NCBI GenBank assembly: GCA_018398805.1
Contig: JAGFBZ010001146.1
Coordinates: 485,247 to 549,246, forward strand
Source of the DNA: Hirundichthys speculiger
Taxonomy: Eukaryota > Chordata > Actinopteri > Beloniformes > Exocoetidae
Length of the DNA stretch: 64,000 nt
Direction of reading: 5' to 3'
Part shown: piece after piece, positions 1-11,666 of the stretch
Layout: the number at the start of each line of letters is the position of its first letter
Numbering within the stretch: the stretch's first letter is position 1
The notes under the pieces: generated by a model
What the model was told of the DNA's origin: nothing
Seen by the model: only the letters and a program-made list of their open reading frames with translations
Databases searched by the model: none
Program-made: the position numbers and the translations under genes

Positions 1-407
1 CATAAAATCTGACTGGTTCCTGCCAGATGTGGCAGGTTGCGCCAATAGATAGTGGTTTGGGAATATTAATAAATTCAAGTTTACTTTGGACAAATGCTAA
101 TGTGTTTATTTAATCTCTTATCAAGTATTTTTTGTGGTGCCATTTTTTTTAAGTGTTCAAAGCGTTCACAGATGGAAACCAGTTGGTTTTGTGAAGTGAA
201 AGAGAACATCAAGGTAAAAGGGAGCATCTTTTTGTTCAACTTCATAAATGTATTGCTGAATGCTAATTAGAATGGAAGTGTTGACTCATTTAAGCATTCA
301 GCCAGCCTCCAAATTTGCTATTTAACAGTTGCTTGCTTTCCTGCATAATGAGCTGTGCCACAGGAATATAAAATCAACACAAACGAGTGGGGTGTAGCAA
401 AGTCAAT
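1..407. other. AT-rich non-coding stretch
   Basis: No recognisable gene, RNA or transposon signature is seen. The stretch is AT-rich single-copy-looking sequence that runs into a CA/TA microsatellite. Confidence 0.5.
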
Positions 408-434
408 ACACACACACACACATATATATATATT
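408..434. repeat. (CA)n(TA)n microsatellite
   Basis: An alternating CA run passes directly into an alternating TA run. It abuts the start of an AGGGCTG-type repeat, which may have used a TA dinucleotide of this tract as its target. Confidence 0.9.
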
Positions 435-541
435 AGGGCTGTCAACGTTAACGAGTTAATAATGCGTTAACGCAAATTCTGTTTAACGCCACTATTTTTT
501 TAACACGGGATTAACGCACACACTTTCTGTAAATATGACTC
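434..541 (+). repeat. AGGGCTG/TTAACGC-type interspersed repeat end
   Basis: The segment opens with TTAGGGCTGTCAACGTTAAC and carries repeated TTAACGC words. I recognise this as the end of a common fish DNA-transposon-derived repeat. Two further pieces with the same start or its complement lie at 43285-43363 and 43931-44000. Two of the three pieces sit against a TA microsatellite. The superfamily cannot be fixed from this fragment. Confidence 0.6.
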
Positions 542-569
542 TCGGCCAATAAATGTATTTACAGTCAAC

Positions 570-2040
570 GTGTCCCACACACCAAAGACATCTGGAACAG
601 ACCCACAAAACAGACCCGTATCGGGGTCCACTTGCACTCAGTGCCGGATCCGCTTTGGAGCCGGATCGTGGACCTGCTGGCTCCGCGCTGCGTCTGGTCC
701 GCATCCGCGATTAAAACCTTGGATGGGACTGTATCCCGCCGCATCAGTGACATGACACAGGACATCAAACGTCAACTCATTGATGCAGTGAAAGGACGAA
801 AGTATTCCTTACAACTGGACGAGTCCACCGTTGTCTCCAATTATGCCCAGCTCCTTGTTTTTGTCCGATATATTTTTGAAGGGAAGTTTAATGAGGAGAT
901 GTTGTTTTGCACACTGCTGGAAGGAGCGTGCACTGGCAAGGACATTTTCAACAAACTGGACAGTAAACTAAGAGGGGAGGGTTTGACCTGGAGCGAGTGC
1001 CTATCAGTTTGCACAGATGGTGCAGGTGCAATGCTGGGGAAAAAGAAAGGCTTAAAAGCACGAGTCCTGCAAGTGGCACCTCATGTCTGTTTTACGTACC
1101 GCGTCATACACAGAGAGGCTCTCGCTTGTAAAACACTGAACGCAGAGTTTAAACATGTTCTTGACACAGCAGTGAAGATGGTTAATTACATAATGTCACG
1201 ACCACTTAACACGAGACTGTTTTCAACTTTCGGTAACGAAATGGGAGCAGAGCATCAGGGCCTTCTGCTGCACACAGAGGCCTGCTGGCTGTCTCCGGGA
1301 AACGTGCTGAGTCGTCTCTATGAGCTGCGGGATGAGGTGCGCATTTTCCTCACAGACCAAAGATCAACACTCGCCGAGCACCTCACTGACTGAGGCTGGA
1401 TAACAAGGCTGGCATATTTGTCATCTATATTTGAAAAGCTGAACGGACTAAACATGTCACTGCAGGGCGAAAATACAAGTATCCTGTCCCTCGATGATAA
1501 GGTGCAGGCATTTGTGCGTAAACTGGAAAGCGTAAAAACAGGACGCATAGACATATTTACTAAACTGGAGGGATTTATTGAGGAAAATTCACTGAGTGTA
1601 AATAATGTTAAAATGTCCATTATCGATCACCTCCAGTCTCTTCTGGATCATTTTAACAAATACTTTCTGGAAGAAGGTGCTCTGGACAAACATGATTGGA
1701 TACGATCTCCTTTCACTGCCAAGGCAAATAATCTAACTTCGGACATGGAGGCACTGATTGAACTTTCATCTGATCGAACCCTGAGGACGCATTTTGATTC
1801 CAAAACGCTGGATGAGTTCTGGATTTCGGTGAAAAATGAGTACCCGCAGCTGCTGTGGATACACTGGTGCCATTTGGCTCTACTTATTTATGTGAAAAGA
1901 CTTTCTCCGCACTGACTTACATCAAGAATAAACACAGATCGCGGCTTAATGTGGAAGATGATCTTCGAGTTGCCATCTCCAAAATTAAACCCACAATGGA
2001 CCTGCTTTTGCTCAGCGCACCCATCACATTAAGAAAGTAA
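570..2040 (+). pseudogene. hAT transposase remnant (ZBED5-like)
   Basis: A broken transposase of the hAT superfamily resembling vertebrate ZBED5-type derivatives. The main frame runs from 632 to 1393, where an in-frame TGA follows HLTD. It continues in the same frame from about 1394 to 1860 (SSIFEKLNGLNMSLQG is typical of this group). A frameshift near 1860 moves the C-terminal dimerisation region into another frame, ending at 2040 with the hallmark FGSTYLCEKTFSAL and a RSRLNVEDDLRVA stretch. The catalytic acid region is partly recognisable (LDESTVVSN, CTDGAGAMLG). The N-terminal BED finger is absent, because the 5' side meets an unrelated repeat at about 541-570. One stop plus one frameshift make it non-functional. 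The family call is confident; the closest named relative is from memory. Confidence 0.85.
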
Positions 2041-2275
2041 AAAAACACAAACAATCCATTTGTGGTATTCAGTTTTTACAGTGTTTACCTCTAAACATAA
2101 CACTTTAAAACAAAAAAATATACAGTAACTATGTCAAACTTAATTTTGCTTTGGAGACCAACTGTACAATAATAGACCGTTTGGAGCACATTTTCATATC
2201 TTAGGAAGGGAGGGTCTGGGGTAGGTGGGTGGGGGTCACGGGACCCCTGCGGATTTATTAAGTGGGTCGTGGCCT

Positions 2276-2295
2276 AAAAAGTTTGGGAACCCCTG
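2276..2295 (+). repeat. hAT 3' terminal inverted repeat
   Basis: AAAAAGTTTGGGAACCCCTG is the complement of the common hAT end that starts CAGGGGTTCCC. It lies 236 bases after the transposase stop, so it is the 3' end of the 570-2040 element. The next eight bases (2296-2303) would be the target duplication, but the 5' end that should pair with it is missing. Confidence 0.75.
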
Positions 2296-2303
2296 CATTA
2301 GAG

Positions 2304-3690
2304 TACAGGAGGTTATGTTGTGTAATTTATATTGCTTCTGTATTTTATAACAAACCTCTTTTCTGAAATAAAAAGATAATTTGAGCAGAGCTGAAAATCA
2401 TCTCCCTTCTCTTTGCTCCCTGCAGCCTTTGTCTATACTGATTATTTGTCTGAAACCCATCCGTCAGCATATGCGGTCAGCTGGAGCTCTCTTTGATCAA
2501 GTGTCGTGCTGGATGGTACTTGCTGCTATATGGAAATGGAAAGAAAATTCAATTTTCTTCTGCTTTGTTGTTGCATATTAATTATGGCACGGAGTGGAAG
2601 GAGCAATGGATGGTGTGACGATGGCTTTAAAATACTAGATTACCAGGTGACTGTATTAAGGATGCTGAGTGAGGATGTTTTCATGCTTGGAAAGTGTTGG
2701 TTTTGAATATATTTGTTTAGCAAAAGTGTTGAAGCTTAATGGAGATAAATTACTGCAGAGCCCAGTGAAGCTTTCCCTCATTTGCTTGATTTTGAAACTC
2801 AGACATCATGTAAGGGACTGTGGTCAACCCAAAATACATTCTGCCACAGTAACTAATCATGCGTGTGTGAACACCAGTTATGCTGTAATTTATACTTATA
2901 ATAAGAGAGTGAGATTATGTAAAAAACAGAAAGCCAGTTCCAAAAAATATGTTTATGTAAAAAGTAGAAAACTAACACACAGCTATGGCCGCATTGACCC
3001 TGACATTTCCTTTCAGGGGGCTACAGTATATGCTGCTGTCAGAAAGGGGCTGTAAGACCCACTGTTGCAGAATTACAACAATCCTAAAAAAACCTTTCTT
3101 TTCATTTTTATTTTTTGGTTCAATCCCAATAACATACTCATTTGGTCCTATTGTTCAGTCTCAGAATGCTATTGGGTCATACATTTGTATATAAGGCTTG
3201 TCCTCAGGTCAAGAAGTCACACACCCTCCAGATTTTTGAGAGAGCATCATCCCCTCGATTTACTGGATTGGATTTACCTGATTGAAGTAAGTAAAATGCT
3301 TTAAATAATTTATATGTGTTTATTACAGTGCCTAGAACATGTCAGTATGTAGTCATTTTGGAAAATGTGCCTTACATTTTATTTAGAGCTTATTTTGTAA
3401 TTGTTGCAATATTACAACGTTGGGTGAATGTGGTAGTCAAAACAACCCTGTTTTGAGAGGGAAGTCTTGAGAGGAACTTCAATTGAGTCTGGAGTCTGAC
3501 CTCCATGCCACTGTGGATTCTATTATTAGACCATATCAGGTACCATGTACCTTGACCTCTTCTATATTATCCATAAATACATCACATACAGTAAAACAGT
3601 TATGATCAATACTGCAGTCAACTTGCTTATAAATAAAGGAAAGCAGGCCTTCAGTACTATTGATATTTATTGCATGGAATTGATTTCAAA
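2304..3690. other. Non-coding stretch, nothing identified
   Basis: Only short chance reading frames are present. I see no splice-bounded exon, transposon terminus or RNA gene. A near-palindromic word around GTTGCAATATTACAAC at about 3405-3420 recurs at the element junction near 6671, which may reflect shared piggyBac-type sequence. Confidence 0.45.
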
Positions 3691-3904
3691 CAGGGGCTTG
3701 ATTGTGGGATTTGTGTTGCGGGTGGCGTGGTAGCGAAACCCCGCCCCCTTTGATCAAGGGTGGTTGTGGGACAGTAAGGTGCACTCAGGGCTGTCCCTGT
3801 TGACCCCCTGGTGCATGCATCATGTCTCTAGCACACACAGGGGCTGGGATGTAGGATTCCTGTTGCATAATGGCGTGGTAGCGAAGCCCCGCCCCCTTGG
3901 GTCA
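3691..3904 (+). repeat. Two-copy tandem repeat, 147-bp spacing
   Basis: A segment of about 67 bp beginning CAGGGGCT and containing GGCGTGGTAGCGAA and CCCCGCCCCCTT occurs at 3691-3757 and again at 3838-3904. The GC-rich core is nearly identical between copies and stands out from the AT-rich surroundings. I do not recognise the family. Confidence 0.75.
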
Positions 3905-4020
3905 GGTTTGATTGGGAAAAATATATCCCCCACTCCACCCTCTGTTCAGGTATTCTAGTCTCTGGTAGAAGGAAGGCAAGTAAAGGTATGCAACAATCTA
4001 TATGGTCCTATTCCAATGTT

Positions 4021-4280
4021 CACACTAAAGCTGTAGAGTAGAATACTGCCCTATTGTTTTACATTGGGGTCCTTTGGACCCAAACACCCTCTGTGTAATG
4101 TAAATGTGAAGGGGTGGTGTAGAGTGGGAGCTCCCCCAAAAAAAGTTATCCTCCATGCCCCTCACATAAAATAAGCCAAGGACAATGAGTTTCAAGTTGA
4201 AAAAAGTATTACTTTTATGATTTTTATTTTAGTAAGATTGAAAATGGGTCCAAAAGACCCTAACATCACACAAGGGTTAA
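4021..4280. repeat. piggyBac-type terminal region
   Basis: Two internal palindromic blocks occur, GGGTCC-TTT-GGACCC near 4065-4082 and GGGTCCAAAAGACCC near 4247-4261. The segment ends AAGGG followed by TTAA at 4277-4280. A GGG-TTAA boundary and GGGTC-type subterminal repeats are typical of piggyBac-group ends, whose target is TTAA. It may be an independent short element, or belong with the piggyBac remnant just downstream. No opposite terminus was matched. Confidence 0.5.
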
Positions 4281-4606
4281 ATCAGTTGCGGAGGATGCTT
4301 GGGGGAGGGCATTTTTTCCATTGTTCTGGAGCAGGTGTTGATATTCAGTAATGTTAGGTGCTGTCGTAAGTTGGAGGCTACTTGCATATCGATTAGTATG
4401 ATCAGAGTTTACAGTTGATCAGCTATACACTATTGTGTGGCCAGTTAAATGTGTGAATAGATTACTTCAGTGCAATGTGTAAACACTTCATATTGAAATC
4501 AGTCTCCCCACCATCCCCTCTTTTTCTGCAGGTTATCTAGAATCTAATTAGCAAGTGTGCTGTTTATGTATACATTTGTTTCAATTTTGTTTTTTTCCAT
4601 TTCAGA

Positions 4607-5156
4607 ATGCCACCAACAAGGAGAGATCCTCGGTACAGTGTGCAGGATTTGATTGGGATCATCCAAAATGGAGAAAGTGATGTGGATATAGAGTTTTATG
4701 ACACTGATGCGAGTGACGAGGAGTCAGATGATGATGCCTGTGTGGTCCAGCTGTCACAGAAGATGCAACTTTCCTCAACACACTGCTGCAATACTTTGAA
4801 AAGTTTGTCTCAGAAGATATGATTCAAGCTCTGGCAACCAATACAAATGAGTACAGCATTCAAAATGATGGAAGATCTGTGAACACTAATACAAAGGAAA
4901 TACAGAAAATGCAGCAGGGAGTCCTGTGAATGCTGGGAAGAGACCATCTCCAGATGATGGGAGTCCCTCTTCCAAGAAAGCATGTGCACACCCCCCACAG
5001 GATGTGTGCAAGGACCTAACGGGACATTTCCCAATGAAAGTGAAGAGAGGACACTGCAGACATTGCAGTAAAGGGGATACCAATACCCAATGCAGCAAAT
5101 GCCGCCTCTCTTTTTCAGAGGACGAGAACTTTTTCTGGGATTATCATTGTAAATAA
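4607..5156 (+). pseudogene. piggyBac transposase, catalytic core deleted
   Basis: N- and C-terminal parts of a PGBD-like transposase are fused, with the DDD catalytic domain missing. The start at 4607 follows a pyrimidine tract and CAG, so it may be the start of an internal exon. The N-terminal acidic region (DASDEESDDDAC) is followed by a frameshift near 4765. The alternative frame then gives the typical start of the transposase domain (YFEKFVSEDMIQALATNTNE, then SVNTNTKEIQ). The sequence jumps from there to a C-terminal cysteine-rich finger at about 5050-5150, with the pattern CRHC, CSKC and a final DYH. That finger binds DNA in this family. Loss of the core means it can only be a non-autonomous or dead copy. 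The 3' part continues beyond an inserted element to the TTAA at 6820. Confidence 0.8.
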
Positions 5157-5332
5157 ATGTCAAAGTTCTTGCTATTGCAATAAATGACTAATGAATGAGA
5201 TTATTTTTCATGTTATACTGTTCTGGGACAAAAGTAAAACCCTGCAAATGAACCCTTAATTCTGTATTGTTGTTCAGACAATGAGTACAGATACAGGAGA
5301 TTCTGCTCCCCCATTGAGCCCATTGTTGCAAT

Positions 5333-6670
5333 CAGGGTTATTATAGTTAACGAAAACTAAGACTAAAACTAAAACTAGCAATGAAAAAATATTTCAGTTA
5401 ACTGAAATAAAAATAAAAACTACAATTTAAAAAAAAACGAAAACTAAATAAAAACTACAATGAAGGATGTAAAACTAACTAAAACTAAACTGAATTGTAG
5501 ATAAATTCAGCTTCGTTTTCGTTGTCGTTTCGTTTTCTCCCTCGATTACTGCCATAGAGATTACTGCCTGTCCTGCAGCAGCCGCTATGCTACCCTCCCT
5601 CCAGAGAGGGGGCAGCATAGCGGATATAGACCTTTTCGGGCCAGCCCCCCGGAAAGTACCCCCCGTCCGCCATTGCGGGGTTGTGCTACAGAGCGACACT
5701 TTCACCGGCTCGCAGATTAACCAGTGTTTTTCTCTTTCTACAAATATTTATTTTTATAATGTCGAGTCGGTCGAGTGGGAATAATGTTCCGTCATAAACT
5801 GTGCCAACAATGGAAGAAGAAAGTATGCACGAAGACTGCCTTGTTTGCAGAACAAGAAGTTAGGAAGACGTGGGTGAAAAATATCAACTGAAAGGACTTT
5901 GTTCCAAATGAATACAGCCGGGTGAGTTTTCGTTAACATTCAGTCTCGTACTACTCATAGTCTCGCTGAGAGTCCCCGGACGATTCTGGCCGAAAGAACA
6001 GCAGTATGAGGCTACTGTAGCCCTCGGCACTAGCACAAGCCTATAAATGAATGAATAAATTAATGAATGAATGACTTAGGAGAATGATAAAATAAATTAA
6101 ATATAACATTAACACATAGCCTAATTTACCGCTAGCGTTAACGTTACAGCAGCATAATCTTTATGGCTTGTTGACGTTAGTTATAGCCAGCGTTCCACAG
6201 TTTTTAGTGTTTGATTATGGGAATAGATCATGCTATTTCCATAACCAATCATTAAAAACAGCGATAAACTACCTTCATCTGTAACTGGAGGCCACTGCCT
6301 AACATCATCAATCCAAGACATGTCTGCGTTATCCGTAACAGATGCTCCACGCTGCTGTGTTTGGGTTAGTTGGTGGAGCATCGCACCCTCCAGTTTATGG
6401 CGGGGCCACTAGGGGGCGCATGTCCACAATTTTTCAAAGTCGAAAAGGTGTAATAAACTGCTGCATACTGCAAGAAGAAGAAAAACTAAAACTAAGACTA
6501 AAACTAAATAAAAACTAAACTGAAACTAGTCAATTCCTCAAAATAAAAACTAAACTAAAACTACTAAATTACTTGTTGAACAAACTAAAACTAAACTGAA
6601 ATAAAAAAGCAAACTGGAAAACTAAATAAAAATAAAAACTAAAGAAAATTTCAAAACTATAATAACCTTG
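5333..6670 (+). mobile_element. 1,338-bp non-autonomous transposon with 8-bp TSD
   Basis: The left end CAGGGTTATTATAGTT pairs with the right end AACTATAATAACCTTG. Both sides are flanked by the same eight bases, GTTGCAAT (5325-5332 and 6671-6678). An 8-bp duplication is shared by the hAT and P superfamilies. Subterminal regions on both sides are full of AAACTAAA words. The interior holds a decayed THAP-type exon (separate entry), which would suit the P superfamily, although the CAGGG end is hAT-like. It has inserted into the 3' part of a piggyBac remnant. Confidence 0.85.
5784..5921 (+). pseudogene. THAP zinc-finger exon remnant
   Basis: One frame from about 5785 reads CSVINCANNGRRKYARRLP, matching the start of a THAP finger, including the paired cysteines. 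After a frameshift near 5848 another frame reads RKTWVKNIN, a stop (TGA, probably from CGA), then KDFVPNEYSR, the later part of the same fold. A GTGAGT donor follows at 5922. The start codon appears damaged by a small deletion (ATGTTCC where ATG-TGT-TCC is expected). THAP domains are DNA-binding modules of P-type transposases and their host derivatives. The assignment is from pattern memory, with at least one frameshift and one stop. Confidence 0.6.
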
Positions 6671-6678
6671 GTTGCAAT

Positions 6679-6823
6679 ATTACAACATTTCTGTAAAAAC
6701 TTACAAAAACATATTTTTTTGAAAAACACCTCATTTTCAGCCTCAAAGGCCTCCTACAACATCTTAATGGTTGAAAAAAAATTTTTTTTAGTGTTTTTCT
6801 ATATTTGGGTTTTACTGGGTTAA
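6679..6823 (+). repeat. piggyBac 3' end beyond the insertion
   Basis: Past the inserted element the older sequence resumes and ends ACTGGG followed by TTAA at 6820-6823, the expected boundary of a piggyBac-type element. It is AT-rich and non-coding. Assigning it to the 4607-5156 transposase is inference from position and from the boundary. Confidence 0.45.
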
Positions 6824-8653
6824 ACATGACAACAGTGCTATCAACATGCAACAGCATGTCTTTTTTGTAAACTGTGGTATTATGCAGATATGTTCACAAT
6901 TAATTTTTTGCAAGTCTGATTGGTCAGATTTTACCATAAATGAAAGAGGCCCTTCATACTCATGAGAAAGACAACTTCCCACTGACCATCATGATGTCAT
7001 CAGCCCAGCCAGTTGGAGTCAGCAATGTACTGTAGCATGTCAAGTATTAAGAGAAACATGGGCACCATATTCATTGTAAAAGCCAAAATTTTCAACAGCA
7101 TACCAAAGAAGGAGTGAAAAGCTTTATTTATTTATGTATTTATTTTTGATTCCATAATGTTTTGGAAGAAATGGCTGTTTAGTTGTCAGGGCATTACAAC
7201 CATTTTCCAGTTCCACAAAGACCAAGAAACTGAATAAATGTATTTCTTTGTTATGATACTTCACAGCTGATTATTTTCTGAACAAGCCGTGAAATTCAAA
7301 GTTATGTGGAAGGGCTAATAGTAGTTTCTCATAAAAGCAGCCAAGTTTTCTTTTAGCACCCTTCTATGCACTTCCTCTCTTGTTTACAAAGAAAAGCAAT
7401 TCAGCTTTAGGTCTTTGTAGTTGTGGTTCCTCCATTTGATGACTTTCACAAGGCACATCCAGTTCTGGCTTGAACATGTATGACTGGATTTCCGGACTCG
7501 TCACTGTTGAAAATGGAAGTAATCTCTCAAAGTTTTGTAGCTTGGATTGGAGCTCTGTGCACCGTGTTCCTGACTGAAGTTATGCCAAGGTTGCTATCAC
7601 TGGCAACAGGGGTTGTAGGCATTCATGAGGCACTTCCACCCCTCACACAGCTGAAATTCAACCAATCACAAGAGCCTGCCGACATTCAACAGATGAGAAA
7701 ACACTGAAAACAACAAATTTTCTTTGTTGTTTTAAAGTAATTACAAACTGTTTGGAAGTATGTTATCTGCAAAGCTAATGTAGAAGAACTTGGGTGAGAC
7801 AAAATGGTTGGAAATGGTAATCTAATGTACATTTTAAGATGCCAATGTGCAGTCCCGTCCTCTTTGCCTGTCCTTTGAGTCAAGTTGTGACAAATAGCTT
7901 CTTGCAAATATCTTCTCAAAGTTGGAAACCGCATTTGTCACACTGCAGTGGTAGTATTGTAGTCTCAGTTGAATTCTGGTTTCAGTTAGTCATCTGTCAG
8001 ATATCCATTACTCCTCTCACAGAAAGTGAGCTACTCTTTCATTTAGAACTTAAAAAATGCTGTGATCCATATGACTGCAATTCCATTTCTTTCCTATTAA
8101 CTTTACATCGAAAGGCATCAATGCCAATACTGTGAGATTTCTAATAACTCTGTTCTGCCTGGAAGCTGCAATTTTTGTAAAACTGATATTTCTCACTAAT
8201 GTGAGGCGTGATGAGCAACAGAGGACTCTGAAATAAATAGCCAAAGGGCTTCTGGTTTGAACCGTCAGCTCAAGGTCAAAGGTTATCTTGAACCAAAAAT
8301 GCTTGTCAGATAATTTTTTTTATGATCACCCATGACAAATTTGTTCTCTACAGATAGGCCAGGGTTTGTTTTAAATTAAAGATGTACTTGTTCTGCCATT
8401 AAACACAATTTAGTCCACAAATTTTACTTTTACATAAAAGTTGAGTTATAGACAGTATTAGTCAATTAGTTGTTCATGGACATTTGACACTATGGTTTGT
8501 GCCCACTTCTCACCTTCAAGGCCAAGGGTCAAATCTGCACAGACTGTCCAAGATTCTGACAGTATTCGTAAGAATGTTATCAGCTAAAAATGCTTTACGC
8601 TGGTTAGGGGGAACATGGCTTAAAAAACATATTTTACATGTGGTACATCACTG
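6824..8653. other. Non-coding stretch, nothing identified
   Basis: Only short reading frames with no recognisable domain are seen. There are TTTA-rich patches near 7120-7145. No transposon ends were found until the hAT-like terminus at 8654. Confidence 0.4.
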
Positions 8654-8674
8654 AAAAAAGGTTGAGAACCACAG
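8654..8674 (+). repeat. hAT-like terminal repeat relic
   Basis: The words GGTTGAGAACCACAG after an A run match the complement of the widespread hAT end CAGTGGTTCTCAACC. No partner end or duplication was found, so it is a relic. Confidence 0.45.
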
Positions 8675-9355
8675 CTCTATATGATCTGCTTTGCTCCTCA
8701 GAATTTCTTCACATAATCTTGAATCTACATTTACACATCTTGTTTTTCAGCTCATTAACTCAGTCAACACAGTGTGAATTTTATGCCGCTGGGCCACCAG
8801 TGTAAATAAAACGAATCTGAAGTGCATTGATGCTAACAGAAATTTTGTAAAATTAGCCTAGATTAGAAATGTTACACGATGTTACGTGATCTGGAAAACA
8901 CGCTTACCGAGGTGGCCTATGCTGGTCCTGGTAGTGTGGTGGTCCTGCCCTGTGGTGCTTGCCAAAAAAACGTGCGACTGGCCGCCAGAATGGCTCTCTC
9001 AAAGTTTTGGGCTACCGCCGACTCATCCATGTTAGCATGGCATGCATCACCAACAGCAGACTGCACTGAGTAGTTCATTCAAAGTGCGCTTCCTTGTGAC
9101 TGACTGTAGTAGCCACAGGTTATAAATCCTGCAAAAAAGTGACAGTAAAAACTCAGGGTATTCTTAAAAAAATAGTTATTTTGGGTAGTTATTATCACTG
9201 TAATCCATGTCCAAGAGTCAGTTTCTCCAGTATAAAGATTACTGTTTTTTAGTTTTTTGACATTATAAACAAACTTTGACCTCCTCGAGCTTTTATTTTG
9301 GTACTTCCGGTTGCCGGTGTCTTGAATTTGCATATTAGCTAAATATTTATTTTCA
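8675..9355. other. Non-coding stretch, nothing identified
   Basis: A moderately GC-rich patch at 8880-9075 has an open frame of 64 codons, but no domain, splice signal or start context supports it as a gene. Confidence 0.35.
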
Positions 9356-9486
9356 CCCAGAACATTTAGATTTAACATTTTGAATTTGGATTTAACATTA
9401 AGATTTAGATTTAGATTAAACATTTAGGTATGACATTTAGATTTAACTTTTAGATTGAACATTTATATTTAGATTTAATTATTTAA
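9356..9486 (+). repeat. Degenerate ATTTAGATTTAAC repeat
   Basis: Imperfect tandem words around ATTTAGATTTAACATTT fill about 130 bp. It is low-complexity sequence with no coding role. Confidence 0.7.
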
Positions 9487-11574
9487 TAAATTTTGAAAGT
9501 TAACAGATATTGTGTTAAGTGTGCTAAATAGTGACTTTTTAAAACATGAATTGAAGCTAAATGTGACAAAATGTTGCTGTAATTTTCAGCATGACCAACT
9601 TTGCAAATGGCATCCCATAGTACTGCACAAGAGCAAGAGTTTAAGAAATTAAGAAATTTCTCCGTCTATGATGTCATCAACAGCTGATGTTAGAAAAAAC
9701 TATCCATCCACTGTCCATTGTAATCTCAGCCATGCCTCTAAAATCTTTGCTACTTAGCTGACTCTATATAGTAAAGAAACACTTATTTAATGTTATCAAA
9801 GTACAGTTTTGTCCTCTCACACATCAGTTATGTTATTGTCTAAATTTGTTTCAATAAGATCAAAATGATTGGAATAATGTTATCAATTTACACTGCTGTT
9901 CCTCTGTATTTACTGCTCATCCAGGATGATTTTATTAGAAGTGCACTAATCAATATTGAGTTCTGTTTTCTCCTTCTATGTGAAGATTTCAGGACACGTT
10001 TAGACAAAGGTGATATTGGGTATGAGACAAAGTCACTCAAAAGTAATTCAAACTTGACCAGAGGCAACCATACTGTCTGACAACTCAGCTTTAAAAAAGG
10101 AGACATCCTGCAAGGCAGAGGAAATACATAATTTTCTTTTGACTTAAGCAGAATTTCTCTTTCCTGACCTTTGTGCTTATTTCTAACTGGTTGTTCAAAC
10201 AGTGCAAATCTGACAGTTCCGTGACTGTGTCTAAACTTCCATAGCCAGTATAGTGAAATGCCCCCTTTCCCTTTCTGAATGCATCATTGACTTCCTGGGT
10301 CTCAGGGGTATTAGTTTTTGTGGTTCCAATGGAACCACAGGCTTGCAAGTTTTAATTACATCCATCTTAGCAAGACTTCTCTCAGTTGTAATTAGGTACC
10401 TAATAGAACAGAAATCCAGTAGTAGGAGCATCACACTTCGTTACACAAATGATAGATCTACTTATCTGTTTGAGAACATGGACTGACCGAGTGAAATTTT
10501 CATTTCACAAGGACGGGCTTGGCAATCAAAATGTCAACAAGCCTGATGAATGAGCGGTTTCACTGTTTGGTGGCTACGTACACATACTGGAATGTGCTTT
10601 TTATGTGTAACCCAACCTGTTCCAGCTTATACAGAGATATTCTCAAAGTTGCATTGCCTTAAGCTTGGTTCCTGCGAGGTCAAGTCTGGGCCTGCAACCC
10701 TGACTCTCCAAGGCTCCTGAAAGTCTCAGTCATGTGCCAGAATTGTACAATCTGTCTTTTATCTTGCGCCAAATCAGAAATTTGCTTTCATGTCTTCCTC
10801 TCATTCCTTAAACTACATTCAAGGGTCCTACTGTTTGCTTTAGGTGATTGCAGAGTCATTGTAATCACTTGAGATGCACACATCATGTTTTAGTTTAATT
10901 TAAGCAAGAATACTTGGCTGAGTTCTGGGATTACTATGACAGGGGGTTGCTTTCTCTGTCTCTGTACTCCTAAATCTGATTTATGATCAGAATAATTCCA
11001 AGGTACTGCCATGTAATGTTTCATGTTCAGTGGGAGGTTGGATCAACAATTAACCTCGGCTTTTGTGGAAATAAAAAGATTACATAATGTTTTTTTTTTC
11101 TTTCTTCAAAAACTGAATAAGTTACAGTGTGTAAGATGTTGAAAATGTTTTACATTTAATTATTTGGGGCCTTTTATGCATCTGTATTTAATATGTAGAA
11201 GACTAATCTTGCCTAATATTTTACATGTCTCGTCTCACAGAAGCTGATGTAGAAGAAATTGGTTGATATCGAAGACATTTTCTGATTTTGTTCCAACTTT
11301 TATATCCAGTTGTTGTATTCCTTTCTTTTGGACTACGATACACATTTGTGTTTTTTCCTAACACTAAACAAATGATTTCTGATCTCTAAACCTAGGTTTT
11401 TTTTTTTTTTTTTTTTTTCCACATTTGATGTAATGAAATACAGTCTGGAAACAAATGATGAAACCAAATGTTGAAACTTAACAGTGACTGTCAGAAAGCA
11501 GAGCACCTAATATTTTCAGTAAAATTGTCAAATGTCTCAGTTTGATCATTTGATAGATTCATTATGTTCTAATG
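9487..11574. other. Non-coding stretch with a short perfect hairpin
   Basis: No gene is recognised. A 21-base inverted repeat, TGTGGTTCC-AAT-GGAACCACA, lies at 10319-10339. A T run of about 20 lies at 11398-11418. The rest is AT-rich and unassigned. Confidence 0.4.
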
Positions 11575-11666
11575 GGAACAAAATATGGGTTTAGGAGATT
11601 TGAAAATTATTACACTCTGTTTTTATTTACATTTTACTTAGCGTCCCAACTTTTCTGGAATTGGGG
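11575..11666 (+). repeat. 3' tail of a Tc1-like family
   Basis: The words AAATATGGGTTTAGGAGATTTG, CTGTTTTTATTTACATTTTA and GCGTCCCAACTTTTCTGGAA match the tail of a fish Tc1-like repeat that also ends the copies at 19400-19986 and 57515-58330. Only the tail is present here. It directly abuts an oppositely oriented Tc1-like element of another family. Confidence 0.65.
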
